Source: Prorocentrum cordatum
Taxonomy: Eukaryota > Sar > Dinophyceae > Prorocentrales > Prorocentraceae
Direction: 5' to 3'
Assembly (NCBI GenBank): GCA_963575745.1
Contig: CAUYUJ010015955.1
Location: 141,463-201,462 of the forward strand
DNA: 60,000 bases
The notes under the pieces are model-generated. The model saw nothing but the letters and a program-made list of their open reading frames with translations, did no database searches and had not been told where the DNA came from. A program made the position numbers and the translations under genes. Positions 31,647 through 43,094 of the stretch are shown piece by piece; within the stretch, counting starts at the first letter, position 1, and each line of letters starts with the position of its first letter.

Positions 31647-34256
31647 ATGGCAGCGGCAGCGGCAGCTGCGGCCAGACCTGGGCAGGGCGACCCGCCAGTT
31701 AATCTCAATGTGCCGGCAGACAGAGATGCATGGGTCAACATGGACCCGAATTGATTCAACGATCTGTGCGAGCAAGCATACGTGAACGGAGACTTCAGTT
31801 ACGTTCAGACGGCGCTACTCGCGAACCACTTTGGACTCGCAACGTTCATTAACGAGCGAGTAGCACAGGACCGAAGGGAGGTATCGAACGCCGAAGCATT
31901 CCAAATGTTACAGAGTGCCCACAAGACCAACAGTATGCTGTTAGCGATCACGAAGAGAAACGCTGCGCTCGAAAGAGATGCTCGCAGATTGGTGGAAAGA
32001 GTCACCGAGTTGGAGACCAACAGTGAAGTACAAGAAAAGTTGATCGAAAGGTTCGGTCAGATCTCGGAAGCAATCAAAGGAGGAAGCGGAAACAAGCACG
32101 GGAGCAGTAAACCGATAAGCGAATATAAAGCATTACAGGCGCTAAAGAACTTCAGTGGGGAAAGAGCAAAGTTCAGAGACTGGAGCGACAAATTCTTGAA
32201 CGCACTAGCCCAAGTGAAGCCGAGTTACCGACCGGCACTGAAAATGCTAAACAAGAAGCTGGAGACGCTTGACGGAGTTGTGCCAGAGGAGGACGATGAC
32301 GACATCATACGCATAATGAACGGTCGATTAACTGCAAGTGAGTACCTGAAGGCAAGTCAAGCCAAACAAGCCGAGGACGACAACAAAGGCGAATATGAGT
32401 TTACCGAGGGAGACAAAACTCAGATGGAAGAAGACTTATGGTACATTCTGAACGAGAAACTTGAAGGTGCGGAGGCCAGAGGAAAATTAAAGGGACTGAT
32501 GGATGGAGATGGAATCATGGCTTGGCAAAAGGTTTACAAATGGTACTCGGCGGTAACCGGAGCGACCTTATCATCGAAAATGACGCATGCCATGAATCCT
32601 GAACCGCCCAAGAAGATCACCGACACTGTTACCCGACTTGAGGAATGGAGCGCACTGGCAGAAAATCTTGAGAAATATGGCAAAGATTACTCGCTGCCTC
32701 TTCCTTTCAAAGTCACCGCGCTCAGGGCCATAATGGTGCACGCGAACGACTGGCTTGGCGAATGGCAGCAGGCATGTTGGCGAATGCCTGACGCGCTTAA
32801 CATTGACTCATTTCAGAAATTGTATTCAAAGTGCGAAGACTGGGCGCGTAAAAAGAAACTTGGCTCAGATACGAAGAATAAGGATGCAATGGACATTGGG
32901 AATATCAACGAGATGAGTCAAGGGTCCGAAAACGTTTGGGACCAAACGGGATGGGTTGACGAAGATGGAAACTGGTGGTCAGAGGATGGATCGTGGAATC
33001 ACGGGTCCTGGGCCAATGAGAGTGACGGTGGAGAATATGAAGAAATTGACGCCGTAAACAAAGGCAAGGGTAAAGGAACGGGCCCCAGGTGTTACAATTG
33101 TGGAGGCATGGGCCATTTAGCCAGGAACTGCACGAGACCCAAACAGTTCACCAAAGGAGGTAAAGGTGGCAAGGGCGGAAAAGGCAAAGGTTACCGAGCC
33201 ACTTACGGATCCTATGTGAAAGGTAAGATCGGAGGCAAACAGGGAGGTAAAGGAAGTAACTCGTGGGGAGGAAGCTACGGAAGCCAAGGGAAGTTTACCC
33301 CGCACAGTGAGCGTGAATGTTACAAGTGTGGCGGAAAAGGGCATATCGCCATTAACTGTCCGGGCCCCAAGAAGACCGCCAACGAAGTTGAGCAAGAGAA
33401 ACCTGTAGTGAACACCGAAATTGAACAAACCACCTCGTTCGGCCAACCACAGCACGTTCTCAGCGTCGAGATGAAGGAAGCAATGAACGTGCCGCTAGAC
33501 CAGCCTGCGATCGAGGGGGTTAACGAGAAATGGGACCTGCCCTATTACGCAAGAAAGAAGACGGCGCGTGACAACGCGGTAAACTTGAGAAGAATCTATC
33601 AGGAACACCAGTACAACGGGGACCGTCATCATACTAGTCAGTGGGACCAGAGAATAAGTAGAAGCGTGAGGCAGGAAAAAAGTTGGCTGGCGAAGTGCAA
33701 GGAAATTGGGCTAATTGAGATGCGGGGATGTGATCCAGAGATTAACGCGGTGCCACCGCCAAGTGCAACACATGAGACGATCGCGGTTACCGTGGACTCC
33801 GGCGCCTACAACACAGTGGGACCCCCCAAAGTTGGCACTCATTTCCTTATTAAGCATACGGACGCGTCAAAGCAGGGACGACACTACAGTGCAGCAAATG
33901 GAACCACGATAAAGAATTATGGCCAACGTGTGATCACAGGTAAAAATGAGCATGGGAACGCCGTCAGTATGCCAATTCAGGTAGCAGAGGTCAACAAAGT
34001 CCTAGGATCGGTCAGAGAGATGGTAAACGCTGGAAATAGAGTGGTGTTCGACAAGGATCCTAACGGGAGGTCCCTGAGCCACATCATGAACAAGGCGACT
34101 GGCAAGTTAACAGCCATCCATGAGAAGAATGGCACATTCCAGTTCAACATCACAGTACCGAAGGGACCAGCGGAGGCCGTCAATCCCAGGAGTGAAGTGA
34201 ACGTAACTGAGGGTTTTCCGCGGCCGGGAACCCTGGAGGCGGATCTGTTCTACTAA
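31647..34256 (+). pseudogene. copia Gag-protease, one premature TGA
   Basis: The first ATG after the primer site is 31647 (poly-Ala start). A TGA at codon 36 (31752) interrupts an otherwise open frame of 869 codons, so translation of this copy could restart at 31782. A helical capsid-like region spans residues about 60-420. Two CCHC knuckles follow: CYNCGGMGHLARNC (residue 482) and CYKCGGKGHIAINC (residue 558), separated by a Gly/Lys-rich linker. An aspartic protease motif, VTVDSGAYN, has its Asp at residue 717. The frame ends at TAA 34254 and overlaps a -1 slippery site. It would form the particle and cut the polyprotein. Confidence 0.92.
34211..34236 (+). promoter_or_regulatory. Candidate -1 ribosomal frameshift site between gag-PR and pol
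   Basis: GGGTTTT at 34211-34217 fits the X-XXY-YYZ rule in the gag frame (G GGT TTT). The -1 frame is closed by TGA at 34208-34210 and open from exactly 34211 on, running into the integrase frame past the gag stop at 34254. A small hairpin, CCGGG/CCTGG with loop AAC, starts six bases after the heptamer (34224-34236). Position, phase and downstream structure agree with programmed frameshifting. It is not tested. Confidence 0.7.
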
Positions 34257-35790
34257 GCCCCCCGTCACCCGTAAGACCAAGCGAAAACTTAAACGTCTTT
34301 AATACCGAAGGAGACGAAGGGAGTGAAAGTGGGGGCAACGGTAGTGAGTTAAGTGATGTGGAAGATGTATTTGTGGGTGATGAAGCGGAGTTACCAAAGA
34401 AAGTTCACTGTGACATGAGGCCCTCAAAAGAGGAAGATGAAGCGCATAACACGACGCATTTACCTTACCGAAGCTGGTGCCCACATTGCGTCAGAGGGAA
34501 AGCTCGCAGACGCAATCACCGTAGACGCAAAAGAGAGGGGAACGGGAACGTGCCAGTGATTTCAATGGACTACATGTGGCTTAAAGGAAGAAAGATGAAG
34601 GTGAAAGCATCGGCAATGGCAACCCAATTTTGGCCATGCATTGCAGAGAGACCAAATTGACTTGGAGCAGAGTGTTAATGAAAAAGGGAGTGGACTCGTA
34701 CTCGGTAAAAGTGGGATGTGACATGATAAGTTTTACCGGATACAAGAAAGTGATACTCAAAAGTGATGGGGAAGCGGCAATCACAGCATTGGCCAATAGG
34801 ATTAAAGCTTCGTGTGATCTTGACATGGGAGTTGAGGTCAGCCCAGTGGGCGACTCAAAGGCCAACGGCGAAATTGAGAGAGCCGTTAGAACAGTGCAGG
34901 GTCAGGTCAGAACGTTAAAGAGCGCCTTGGACGCCAATTATAAAACTGAGTTTGGAGAAAGCCATCAGATAATACCTTGGCTGGTGAGCTACGCGTCCTC
35001 TTTGATTAACAAGTTCACAATAGACACGGATGGGAAGACGGCTCATGAGAGGTGCAGGGGGCGAAAATTTAACAAGCAAATCCCAGAGTTCGGTGAGTGT
35101 GTCATGTATTTAAAGACACCTGCGCACAGAGGTCGTGAGAAGCTCGAAATGAGATGGGAAAGTGGAGTGCTCCTAGGCATAAACGAGAAGAGTCAAGAGC
35201 TAATTATTGGGACGCCCCATGGTTCAATCAAGGCGCACGAGTTTAAAAGAAAAGGAAGTGATGCGGAAAGATGGAACATTGCCGAGATTACCGAAATAAA
35301 GGGATTACCTTGGCAGCCTGACCCAAGCACAGCGGGAATGGAATTACAGTCTAGGATCATGGTACCCATGGATCTACCAGAGCAAGAGTTAACTGCGCCT
35401 GAGACGAAGCCACTCATTGCAAGAGGGATTGCAGTTAAAACGCACGAATACTTGAAAATGGGACCGACGCCAGGGCGTTACGGATGCAAATGCCTCGTGA
35501 GAGGAGACAAAGAGCACAAGCCGCACAACGCCGATTGCAGGGCTCGAGTTATTGAATGGTTAAAGAAGCAAGAGAGCCCGAACATCCAAGCAAGACTAGC
35601 GTCTGCACAGTTAAGGCTTGAGAGTAAAAGTCGTGCACCAGAAAATCGTGAACAAGAATCAGAAAGTCAAGCGAAGAAACTGAGGATCAATGTACCACCT
35701 CCGCCGAGCGCCAAAGTTGAGGAACCTAGGGACGAGTGGGTAATAAAGGGGAACAAAGTTATATGTCAGCACCGACGACCGAGGAAATAG
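34256..35790 (+). pseudogene. copia integrase region of Pol
   Basis: In the -1 frame after gag: HNTTHLPYRSWCPHCVRGKA is the H-H-C-C zinc-binding domain (34444-34503). VPVISMDYMWL carries the first catalytic Asp (34568). A one-base loss in an A-run near 34590 shifts the frame. The core then continues with KVILKSDGEAA (Asp at 34765) and NGEIERAV (Glu at 34870), spacing DX34E. A C-terminal region follows (MYLKTPAHRGREKLEMRWES, GYGCKCLVRG-like Cys/His segment). A TAG at 35788 interrupts the frame, which continues downstream in phase. It inserts the cDNA into target DNA. Confidence 0.88.
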
Positions 35791-37100
35791 TTAGCCTTCC
35801 CCACCAATGGTGGGTGTCCAGTGGGCTGGGACAAACTTAAGCCTAAAAGATATACCCACGCGATCATGATTGACGGCGGCAAGATACATGAGCACGAAGA
35901 TGCTTGGTATGGTAAAGATGGAGACGATCAAACATGGGCTATGGGAAACCCCTTTAACGGTTACTGGACCGGATGGACCGAGTTCGAAGTGGAAGATGAA
36001 GAAATGAAAGATTCCCCGAGTAAACCCATTAAACGAAAAGCAGAGGACGATCATGACGAAGAAGATCAACAGGCAACTCAGCATCGGCAACTTGACATGG
36101 AACAAGATGAAGAAATGTCAGAAGTAAACGACATCAAGTTGGGGCTCAACATGATGGGACTTGACTCTGAACTGGTTGAATGGTTGACAAGTGGTGAACT
36201 GAACATCGTACGTCAATTAAACGAGGTAAGGAGAGCCACCAGGCTCCATGGGGCATGCCAACACGAGACTCAGGCGCACGTAACCGAGGCGTATTCGCCG
36301 GTAAGAGTTACTGGAATGGCAGAAAAAATGGGATTGGTACCAGGATTAGCAATGGACTTAACGACGCGAGACCAACATGGTAACCCATGGGATTTTAATG
36401 TGCCAGCCATGCGTGCGAAAGCGAAAAAGATGTCAAATCCAAAGCGGCCCTGCTACTGGTGGTGAGCCCCATGTGCGCAGCCTTCAGCAGACTCCAAACG
36501 TTCAACTTTAAAAGATTCGGTGCCGACCGCGTGAAACAGATGTTGGATTACGGGATCAAGCATCTGACGTTCGCGATGGAGCTTTGCGAAATTCAACGGC
36601 GAAATGGGTTATACTTTATGTTTGAACACCCTGCAGGAGCAACCAGCTGGGGCACTTCAACGGTGCAGCGGCTACTCAGAAACAAGGATGTCAAAGTATA
36701 CGATGGAGATTTGTGTTGTTACGACTTAAAGCAGATGGTCAAAGGCGAAGAGATGTTCATTAAGAAACCTACCAAGTTCATGACGAACAGTTCAGCCATC
36801 GGACATGAGCTAAGTTGGAAATGTAAAGGGCAACATCGACACATGGAATTAACTGGTGGCGGTAGGACGCGCAGATCAGAGGTCTACCCAGATAAACTGT
36901 GTCGAGCGATACTGAAAGGACTTATAAAGCAAATGAAGATCGACGGCCGTCAAGGAGGTACATTTAAAGAAGAAGAAGTAGCGAACATGGAAGTCGAAGA
37001 AGAAGAACAAAGTGAGGCGCAGATTGGCGAGATTAACTGGGCATGGGAACATGAGAACGAAGATAGGAAGCACAAGCACCAGTTAACGTGGACGAGGAGA
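35791..37100 (+). pseudogene. Methyltransferase-like insert in copia Pol
   Basis: Between integrase and RT, after an acidic linker, the frame reads MAEKMGLVPGLAMDLTT and WDFNVPAMRAKAKKM. After a one-base frameshift near 36440 it reads LVVSPMCAAFSRLQTFN (catalytic-Cys-like SPMC, 36465-36476), LYFMFEHPAGATSWGTSTVQ (EHP, 36606-36665) and YDGDLCCYDL. The order P-x-C then EHP parallels motifs IV and VI of C5-cytosine methyltransferases and also the LINE-1 domain at 18450-19560. Unlike LINE-1, the Cys is kept. Activity, DNA specificity and even methyltransferase function are inferred. Confidence 0.6.
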
Positions 37101-39077
37101 GATTATGGAACACGAAGGTTAATGTTGCCGGGACCAAGTGGACCACAATGGAGTTCATGCATTAGGAGAATTACCGCTAACATAGACACCGGGAAAATTA
37201 TCGAGGACAGGCCCGTGAATGAGATCACAGGGAAAGAGAGAAGGAGGATGTTTAAGAAGGGACCAGTTAACACCTCCACCACCTTTACATATGAAGCTGT
37301 CGGCGGAATTGCTCCACACAAGTGGAAATGCTGTGCATGTGAGCATGAGGGATGGCTCAAGACGCCTAGTACGTGTGAGGCGTGCGAAAGAACTGGTACA
37401 GTTAACCCTCTCCCAATGAACACGATCAACGTTGTCCACAAAGAAAATGAAGAGATTACTCAAGCTTGGAATGATGTCACAGGAAACGAGCTCGACCCTA
37501 AATTGACTGTGAAAGCACGTCAAGAAGAAATGGAACAATTCAGAAAACACAGAGTTTACGAGAAAGTGAGAGAGGAAGTATGCTGGCAAATCACGGGGAA
37601 GGCGCCCATCGGAACCAGATGGATAGACATCAACAAAGGAGATGAGTTAAGCCCAGACCACAGATCAAGGCTGGTAGCCCAGCAAGTTAAATACAACTCC
37701 AAAGAAAAGAACATATTCGCAGCTACACCTCCACTGGAAGCACAAAAACTGCTTTTCTCAATGGCAGTTACCGAGGGAGTTGGATTCACGAACGGTGAGC
37801 GTGAGAAAGGATTAAAGCTAGCATTCATTGACATCAAATGAGCTTACTTTTACGCTCCAGCAAAGAAAGACATATTTATCAGGTTACCAGACGAAGACTA
37901 TGAGCCAGGTATGTGCGGAAAGCTGTTAAAATCAATGTACGGAACCAGAGACGCTGCGAGCAACTGGGAGGACTGTTACATGGACATTGCTAACGAGGCT
38001 GGGCTCAAGAGCGGAATTGCGTCACCATGTGTGTTCAAGCATGAGAGTCGAGCGCTATGGTTAACAGTTCATGGAGATGATTTCACGCTGTTAGGAGGTG
38101 ATCATGATCTCGACTGGTTTGAAAATACAATTAAGGAGGAGTTTGAAGTGAAAGTGAGAGGACGACTTGGACCAGGGAAGGAGGACATGCAAGCGATCAG
38201 AATGCTTAACAGGATTGTGGAATGGACCCAGGAAGGATTGAGGTATGAGGCAGATCAAAGGCATGCAGAGATAATTGTGAAAGAGCTTGAGCTAGAAGGA
38301 GTAAAGGTGAGGACTGAAGTGCCAGGTGAGCGAATTCCAGTTGAAGAGGGAGATGAGGAAGAACTTTCGCCCAACATGACTAAAACATACCAAGCGTTGA
38401 CGGCCAGAGCAAATTACTTAGCTCAGGACAGGTCTGACATACAGTATTCGGTAAAGGAACTCGCTAGGACCATGTCAAAGCCCACGATGAGTTCTTGGAA
38501 AGGTTTAGTCAAGTTAGGAAAGTATTTGAAGTACCACAGCAGAAGCAGCTATGTGTATCAATATCAGGAGCAGCCCCAAGCATTAACTATTTGGACTGAC
38601 GCAGATTACGCAGGATGTAAGCGAACGAGGAAGTCTACGAGTGGGGGAGTAGTGATGTGGGGTAAACATCTCATAAAGTCTTGGAGCACGACTCAGAGTG
38701 TAATCGCGTTATCGTCAGGTGAAGCAGAGTATTATGGACTGGTGAAGGGGGGATCAGTGGGTTTAGGACTTCAGGCAGTATTGAGAGACTTTAACTTGGA
38801 AGTTGAGATTACAGTGAAGAGCGACGCCACAGCTGCGATTGCCATCGCGAGCAGACGAGGCTTGGGGAAGGTAAGACATATCGAGGTATGTCAATTGTGG
38901 TAACAGCAGAAAGTTAAGGAGGGAGTGATTCGTATTGTGAAAGTAGGGACACACGAGAATGCAGCAGATGCGTTGACCAAGTATGTCAGTCGTGAAAGCA
39001 TGAGCACACATCTACGAAACACGAATCAATGTGCATTAACAGGCAGGCATGAGCTTGCACCAGCTACCGAATGTTGA
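37101..39077 (+). pseudogene. copia reverse transcriptase and RNase H
   Basis: A CxxC pair segment (KWKCCACEHEG, CEACERTG) precedes RT and may bind zinc. RT shows GTRWIDINKGDELSPDHRSR, LAFIDIK-TGA-AYFYAP (first Asp; TGA at 37839 where Trp or another residue is expected), LLKSMYGTRDAASNW and TVHGDDFTLLGG (catalytic DD at 38076-38081). RNase H shows WTDADYAGCKRTRKSTSGG, SSGEAEYYGLVKG, VKSDATAAIAIASRRG and GKVRHIEV. A TAA at 38901 cuts the last strand, which continues in phase (VKVGTHENAADALTKY). It is a complete copia RT-RH apart from these stops. Confidence 0.92.
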
Positions 39078-39180
39078 CGTACCGAATGTTGATGTTCGCA
39101 GCTCATTTCTATCAAGCAAACTGCAGCTATTAAAGGCCTTCTCCACCCATTACCTTTTACTCTTGGGCGTGAACGAAGGC

Positions 39181-41636
39181 ATGGCGGCTCCCCAGGTCAA
39201 CCTCACCATCAACGGCTCCATGGTCGACCAGAGCCCGGCTGGGGATGGACCGGTTACGCGTGAGAACCTCAACCGCCGTGTTGACGACATGGAGCACGTT
39301 GCTCACGCGTTTACCGTAACCCTCACTAACATGGCAATTAACTTCCACGGAGCCTACGACAAACACGTTGACGAGGTGCAAAGGGCCGCGGATGACATGG
39401 CGAAGAGGATCGAGGAGTTAACGCGGCAGAACGAGGCACTGATCCAGGACAGTGACGACGTCAACGAGAATCTCCAGAAAGGGCGCAGGCGGAGATTAAC
39501 GCTCTGATGGCGACGATTACGGACCTGAACATTCAGAATCGCGACTCGGGGGTTAACACGGAGGACAATGCAACCAAGTATAGGCGCATCAACGACAACA
39601 TTGGTTACCTCCTGAACACCGCCAAGCGCCTTACCGATAACATCACGCCCCTGCAGGACTTCGAGGGTAAACGTGATGCGGCACTACGCCTGTTGGTGGC
39701 AGTAACAGAGAGGCTGGAAGGATTACAGAGGTTCTTGCATGACCCGATCAACTCCCCGGTTACCAACATCCCGCAGGTTCCTCCGCCGTTACCCGAGCAG
39801 CCCCCAACGGCAGTGGCCGCCAAGGCACCTCCCACTACAGTCAACGCGGCGGCCGGGGCCAGCCAGCCTCTAGCCCGAGCTGCCGCAGCATCGGGTGCAC
39901 CCCCGGCTCAAGGCTTTACCGGCACCACGCCCAAGACCGGAGGGTTCGGTCGATCCGTGTCGCCGAATAAGATCCCGCAGTCAACGTCACCTCGACCTGT
40001 TTACAGGAAGGCACCCAAGGCCATGCATGAGCGTAAGCGGGAATTGGAAGAGTTACTGCAGCTGGGAATGAAGATGGATGAAGATCGTGCACAGGGCAGT
40101 CAACGTGACGAAGTAGCAAAAGGCTCTGCCCCGGTGGTGAACGTGAGGGCGCCCAAGCCGCCTCCTCCAGGCCTTGGTGAGTCAGGTGCATCGAGCAGTG
40201 TTAGCGGCATGAATCCCCCGCCTCCGGTGCCCAAGAAGTTATCGACCCAGTATGTTCCTCCACCGCAGCCTCAAGCCGTTAACCGTGCGGACGAGCAGCT
40301 TGCGGCATACTCGCGGAACATTGCCAGGGGCATGTACCGCCCACTGTACCATGTCAACGGCCGCATGCCCATGGTGAACGACAGGAGCGAGGACCACGAC
40401 GTCAACTACAAGGTGGAACCCGACCCCAGGGAGGTAGTCGCGTTAACGATGAAGACACGCGACAACTGGCGCAGGTTCGAAGGCAACTTCGTCGGACATG
40501 TTGCAAAAGAGGGGTTAACGACTCCAGGTGGTCGACCTATCCCGGGCAACACGGGGCGGGAACTCAACGACTACGATGAGGTGTTCGTCGACATTTACGG
40601 GCAGCACGCCTACGGCTTCCTTGGTTACTCCGTGTTGAAGGGCCCAAGCAGCTGGAGGTCTCAGTTGACGGAGAAGGAGCTGGAAAAGCACGACGAGTGG
40701 GTTGACGCGGTCGGGCACGTACAATCCCTGTTCGACGACGAGTACGTGCCGCCGATTCACGTTAATGATCTCCACCCAGTGTGGTTCGACGTTCACAGCT
40801 GCCCAGACACACAGGTCTACGCCAACAAGGCACCAGAAATGAACGAGAAACAGCTTAACGGCCTTCTGCTAACGTGGGCCGGGATGCTGCCCCACGGCAA
40901 CCCCACCGTGGTCTCCGTTAAGCACCTGGTGGAGGACACTTACGGACCGCACGGCTACATCTCAACTGGGGTTACCGTGATCAGGTTTGCGACGCACGAC
41001 CTTGCCAAGCTCTATTGCCGTTACATGAACGGGCTCCAGGTGTATTACCGCAACTACTTCATCGAGGATCTCGAGGTCAGGAGCGCCGAGGAGTTAGAGG
41101 GCAGCATCAACATGCCTCCGGTTTACTGGCACCAGACCATCCTGGAAGTCGCTCTTAACGATCAGGGGTCCATGAGGGCACTCTACCGTGACAACTGGCC
41201 TGCCGATCACATCACCGAGCGTAAAAGTGATCACCGCGAGAAGCTCTGTTGGTTTGGGTGGTTGCCGTGCGACGACTTTGCCAACTGGCTTACCGATCCG
41301 TACTGGACTGTGAACCCGTTTACCGGAGTTGCGGTCGAGGAGCACCTCCGCAACAATCCAGGTGGTAAACCTCTGCTGAAGGCTCCCCACGCCAGTTACT
41401 GGAGGGCCATCGGTACTTACCACAACATTGTTGACGGGTCCACCAAGAGCTTTGACGAGGGGTGCTGGCTGGACGACGAGGAGCGCATTAACGCGTACCT
41501 GGACACCGACTATTACAGCCCGACGCAGGCCCTTAACAGGGTGTCGTCCTATACGGCGGCCAGCGTGGGGCACCGTGGTTTACCGAAGTCCAGGGGCGCG
41601 CGTGCTCCGTCAGTGAGGCGCCCGCGCCGCTCGTAA
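39181..41636 (+). pseudogene. Third ORF of the copia element, coiled coil plus RRM-like region
   Basis: ATG 39181 starts MAAPQVNLTINGSM, then a coiled coil (HVDEVQRAADDMAKRIEELT). The frame breaks near 39484: the first part ends TGA 39505-39507, overlapping an ATG at 39507 (TGATG), and the coiled-coil pattern continues in the -1 frame (AQAEINALMATITDLN). So it is either one broken ~818-residue protein or two overlapping ORFs. A Pro/Ala/Ser linker (39760-40290) precedes a C-terminal part of about 440 residues, rich in Trp/Tyr/His. Residues near 40855-41090 (LLLTWAGML, VKHLVEDTYG, GVTVIRFATHDLAKLYCRYM) could form an RRM-like fold. Codon use is more GC-rich than in pol. It lies where env-like ORFs sit in other LTR elements, but no signal peptide or membrane segment is seen. 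Confidence 0.7.
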
Positions 41637-42036
41637 ACGGTGACAGGTGACCGGCATGTTTTTCTTTTACGCTCGCTCTCATCTCCCCTCTCAACCAGGC
41701 TTAACAATAGCGTTGCAGTAGACTATTGAGCTGAATCTATTTGCATGTGCATCTTTTATTGTTACCGCAGGTATTGGCGCATAAAAAGCGAAAGCAATCA
41801 AAACCATATAAATGCTAGCCTGCCGTGTGAACTTTGGATGCTACGTTTAAACTCGTAACTGATTGAATGTTTACTTGCGCTCACGTTGCATGTCTGAGAG
41901 ACGTGGTGCTCGTGAACGTTGTTATGAGATATTTCGAATTCGGTGGTGTGACGATATTCACGCAGCCTGTCGCTTGATTTAACCTGTCTTTGTGTTTACA
42001 AGCACCTCCCCGTCAGCCAATGCGGATTGGCGTCCG
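41637..42036 (+). other. copia 3' untranslated region
   Basis: About 400 bp, AT-richer than its surroundings, with no open frame of note. It leads to the polypurine tract. Confidence 0.7.
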
Positions 42037-42044
42037 AGGGGGGG
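42036..42044 (+). promoter_or_regulatory. Polypurine tract
   Basis: GAGGGGGGG directly precedes the 3' LTR TGTTAACA, the expected plus-strand primer site. Confidence 0.85.
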
Positions 42045-42220
42045 TGTTAACATGCAAGCATGCGTGTGACAGGGGAGGAATAGTAACCCCGCTGCCTTTG
42101 GCTCAAGTGTTTAACGGTCGAAGCTACATCGACCTTCTTTGCCGTTCGGGAGTATAAAAGGTGACCTATCGTTATCATTGTCGCCAAGCTCCCGTGCAGA
42201 ACCCTCCTCGGGGTTTTGCA
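42045..42220 (+). repeat. 3' LTR (176 bp)
   Basis: Differs from the 5' LTR at three places: GTTTAACGG versus GTTTCACGG, one extra A in TATAAAAGG, and CCCGTGCAG versus CCCGCGCAG. It is followed by GGAGA. Confidence 0.95.
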
Positions 42221-42720
42221 GGAGAAGGAGGAGGAGGAGGAGGAGGAGGAGGCGGAGGAGACGGAGGAGGAGCAGGAGGAGGAGGAGGAGGAGGAGGAGG
42301 AGAGGAGGGAGGAGGAGGAGGAGGAGGAAATGCATCCTTTGTGTACCCGCTTGAAGAAAGTGCGCCCCGGGAGTGTGATATTCTGACTTGGGACGTGCTC
42401 CCGGAAGAGGAGGAAGTGCATCTCGGGCGTGCCCGCTCGAGGAAAATGCGCCCTATAGGGGGGGGGGGGGGGTATTTTGACTCGGGGCCCTTCTGCAGGA
42501 GGAGGAGGAGGAGGAGGAGGAGGAGGAGGAGGAGGAGGAGGAGGAGGAGGAGGAGGAGAAGGAGGAGAGGAGGAGAGGAGGGGAGGAGGAGGAGGAGGAG
42601 GAGGAGGAGGAGGAAAAGGAGGAGGAGGAGAGGAGGAGGAGGAGGAGGAGGAAATGCATCCCGTGCGTGCCCGCTCGAGGAAAGTGCGTCCCGGCGGGCG
42701 TCGTATCTGCCCCGGGCCCC
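42221..42720. repeat. (GGA)n array with three interspersed copies of a ~45-bp unit
   Basis: GGA tracts (42221-42325, 42495-42650) alternate with a unit like GGAAATGCATCC...GTGCCCGCTCGAGGAAAG...TGCGCCC, at about 42325-42372, 42411-42455 and 42650-42695. This is the right half of the tract split by the copia insertion. Short G-run (42460-42471) and C-run (42715-42738) tracts follow. Confidence 0.85.
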
Positions 42721-43094
42721 CCCCCCCCCCCCCCCCCCTGCGGGGAAGGGATCAAAGGGAAGGGGCTTCCCTTCGACTCCGCTACGACGCCGTTTAATTT
42801 CGCTTTGGACAGCGCGCTTGAGGAGGAGAGCCCTGGGAGGGGGAGAGCGGAGACGACGGAGACGACGAGTCGAACGGAGAAGCCCCTCACACACGCCGAC
42901 AGGGTCGGCGTTTTTTTTCTATCAAAAACCGCCTGTGTGGGGGACGTGCCCGACCTCAGCCCGCCGGCGGCCAGCGCCGGCCTGGGCCCGGGGGCGGCCC
43001 AACCGACCCCCCGGCGAACCATCCCCTGCAGCGACGCCCCCGTCGCCCCGCCTCAAGACGCACGTGTGCGGCCAGAGGGAAACTTGAACCAGCG

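Larger units (their letters stand above)
31451..42220 (+). mobile_element. Ty1/copia-type LTR retrotransposon, 10.77 kb, nearly complete
   Basis: The element is bounded by near-identical LTRs (TG...CA ends), flanked by the GGAGA duplication and inserted in a (GGA)n tract. Internal order is primer-binding site, gag-protease, integrase, methyltransferase-like insert, RT, RNase H, extra ORF, polypurine tract. The integrase-before-RT order defines Ty1/copia. It is about twice the usual copia length because of the extra domain and the third ORF. The LTRs differ by two substitutions and one indel, so insertion is recent. Several stops and two or three frameshifts make this copy non-autonomous. Its coding is A-richer than the surroundings up to the RNase H. 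Confidence 0.95.

Noticed and set aside
39181-41636. Envelope-type glycoprotein in the third copia ORF
   Set aside because: No signal peptide, membrane segment or Cys pattern is visible. The position alone is not enough.
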